Assembly (NCBI GenBank): GCA_001942045.1 | Contig: MSTD01000021.1 | Span: 1 to 7,609, forward strand | Source of the DNA: Mycolicibacterium porcinum | GTDB taxonomy: Bacteria; Actinomycetota; Actinomycetes; Mycobacteriales; Mycobacteriaceae | Length of the DNA: 7,609 nt | Direction of reading: 5' to 3' | Shown here: piece after piece, positions 6,805 through 7,609 of the stretch | Layout: every line of letters starts with the position of its first letter | Position numbering within the stretch: the stretch's first letter is position 1 | Notes under the pieces: model-generated | What the model was told of the DNA's origin: nothing | The model's database searches: none | Seen by the model: only the letters and a program-made list of their open reading frames with translations | Program-made: the position numbers and the translations under genes

Positions 6805-6830
6805 CTGCTCGGGTGGAGGGGGCTACAGCG

Positions 6831-7609
6831 ATGGGATTGCTTCGCAATGTTGCCGGGTTTGGCAAACAAGTAAGCGATGGAGGCCGGGGGGTCGAGGCCG
6901 TCGACTCCGAGATATTGGCGGCCGGCCGGCGCATCATCCACAGCATCAGGCTCACGACGGGCGTGGGCGATCCGGAGGACGGCCGGCAGTTCAGCGAGAG
7001 CGCGGAGCGTTTCCGGTCTGCCGGACGGTCGTTGAACACCGCGATCCCGGGCGACTACTGGGATAGTGCCGCCGCGGCGGCGTACAGCGGCCAGACCGGC
7101 GCATTGGTCGGTCGCACGCAGTCCATGGTCCAGACGGACGCACGCGTGGCCTCGGTGCTGGCTCGTGAAGCTGGACAGGTCGCGGCGACCCGCGAGGGCC
7201 TCGACAGGCAGTCGGATTGGCTCGGCGATATGAGCCTGACTGCCGCGAGCGCCCGGCATTTCACCAACAGCGGGCTGGCCGCGCGGACTTCGGCGGAATT
7301 GGCGATGGTGAACAAGGCGGTCGGGGAGTCGACCGAGCACCTGATGACCCTGCACTCTCACGTCGGAGACAACGCCGCCGCGGTGCGGGATGCGGTGAGT
7401 CTCTATGCCGGCGTCGCGGCTGCCGCCGCGCCGGAGGACAGCGAGCAGGGCCCCGGAATGCCCGCCGGCGAACGGCCAGAGGAACGGCAGGACGCAGAGG
7501 AGCCCGTCGAGTCCGACGAACCAGCGTCGACACCGGTTCCTCAGGTCGACAGCGCGGCGCCGCCACCGTCGGCCGGCGGTGCAGGCCTGGGTGCCGCGCC
7601 GCCGGGCGC
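6831..7609 (+). CDS. EspA/EspE-like ESX-1 secretion-associated protein, 3'-truncated
   Basis: The frame opens at ATG 6831 behind GGAGGGGG and is still open at the window edge (259 full codons visible). The N-terminal part is helical. The diagnostic stretch is residues 70-125: TAIPGDYWDSAAAAAYSGQ, then an alpha-helical span, then AGQVAATREGLDRQ. EspA of M. tuberculosis, as I recall it, has FPGDGWLGSAADKYAGKN followed by ANAVQTTRDILEG at the same spacing. This identifies the EspA/EspE N-terminal family, helical-hairpin proteins exported with ESX-1 substrates. Here the Gly of the usual W-x-G turn is Ser79. Residues 135-197 are a further helical region without an obvious membrane segment, and from about 200 the chain becomes disordered, acidic and Pro/Glu/Ala-rich. 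No YxxxD/E secretion signal occurs in the visible part; it may lie beyond the edge or on a partner. Which Esp paralogue this is cannot be decided from the fragment. Confidence 0.75.
   Translation, partial: MGLLRNVAGFGKQVSDGGRGVEAVDSEILAAGRRIIHSIRLTTGVGDPEDGRQFSESAERFRSAGRSLNTAIPGDYWDSAAAAAYSGQTGALVGRTQSMVQTDARVASVLAREAGQVAATREGLDRQSDWLGDMSLTAASARHFTNSGLAARTSAELAMVNKAVGESTEHLMTLHSHVGDNAAAVRDAVSLYAGVAAAAAPEDSEQGPGMPAGERPEERQDAEEPVESDEPASTPVPQVDSAAPPPSAGGAGLGAAPPG

Larger units (their letters stand above)
6417..6830. promoter_or_regulatory. Divergent intergenic region between the peptidase and the Esp-like gene
   Basis: 414 bases with no convincing gene on either strand. It holds the ribosome-binding site and a candidate promoter for each outward gene. 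It also has an imperfect inverted repeat at 6597-6622 (GTGT-GC-TGAGA, five-base loop, TCTCA-T-ACAC) near the middle that could be an operator, and a GCCT...AGGC half-palindrome around TGATCA (about 6706-6720). No regulator motif could be assigned. Confidence 0.6.

Noticed and set aside
6599..7066. 155-codon plus-strand ORF and a 192-codon minus-strand ORF (6783-7361) around the Esp-like start
   Set aside because: Both overlap the Esp-like frame, which has the best ribosome-binding site and recognisable family motifs. The alternatives have neither.

Overview
The window looks like the chromosome of a mycobacterium, probably a Mycobacterium/Mycolicibacterium species. Four things point there: high GC with strong G/C third-position bias; an FHA-ABC exporter of the Rv1747 type; a lipoprotein of the LppX/LprA/LprF/LprG family, which is essentially mycobacterial; and a partial gene of the EspA/EspE type tied to ESX-1 secretion. 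No tRNA, rRNA, insertion sequence, CRISPR array or phage gene is visible. The identifications come from recalled family motifs and homologues, not from a database search.

Layout. (1) Bases 1-2772 (+) hold the 3' part of a large FHA-ABC exporter whose 5' end lies left of the window. It carries a Pro-rich linker, an FHA domain, an ABC ATPase, a six-helix permease, and then an extra seventh membrane helix followed by an extracytoplasmic PknH-type sensor domain with four cysteines. (2) Bases 2773-2911 are a short AT-richer gap with a doubtful 27-codon ORF. (3) Bases 2912-4050 (+) are a two-gene operon: lprA (lipoprotein) and a small secreted DUF4189-type protein, the same pair and order as recalled for M. 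tuberculosis Rv1270c-Rv1269c. (4) Bases 4051-4215 are a convergent junction with two hairpin terminators, one per strand. (5) Bases 4216-6416 (-) are a probable two-gene operon: a membrane-anchored zinc metallopeptidase made of two homologous halves, only the first with HExxH, followed by a Pro/Gly/Tyr-rich single-pass membrane protein with a beta-rich outer domain. (6) Bases 6417-6830 are a divergent promoter region. (7) From 6831 (+) an EspA/EspE-like gene begins and runs off the right edge.

Taken together the genes point to the cell envelope: lipid export, lipid carriage, extracytoplasmic proteolysis and type VII secretion. The two observations most worth following are the fusion of a PknH-type sensor domain to an Rv1747-type exporter, placed beside a lipid-binding lipoprotein, and the tandem active-plus-dead peptidase architecture with a matching set of four cysteines in each half. 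Functional links between neighbours are inference from position only.
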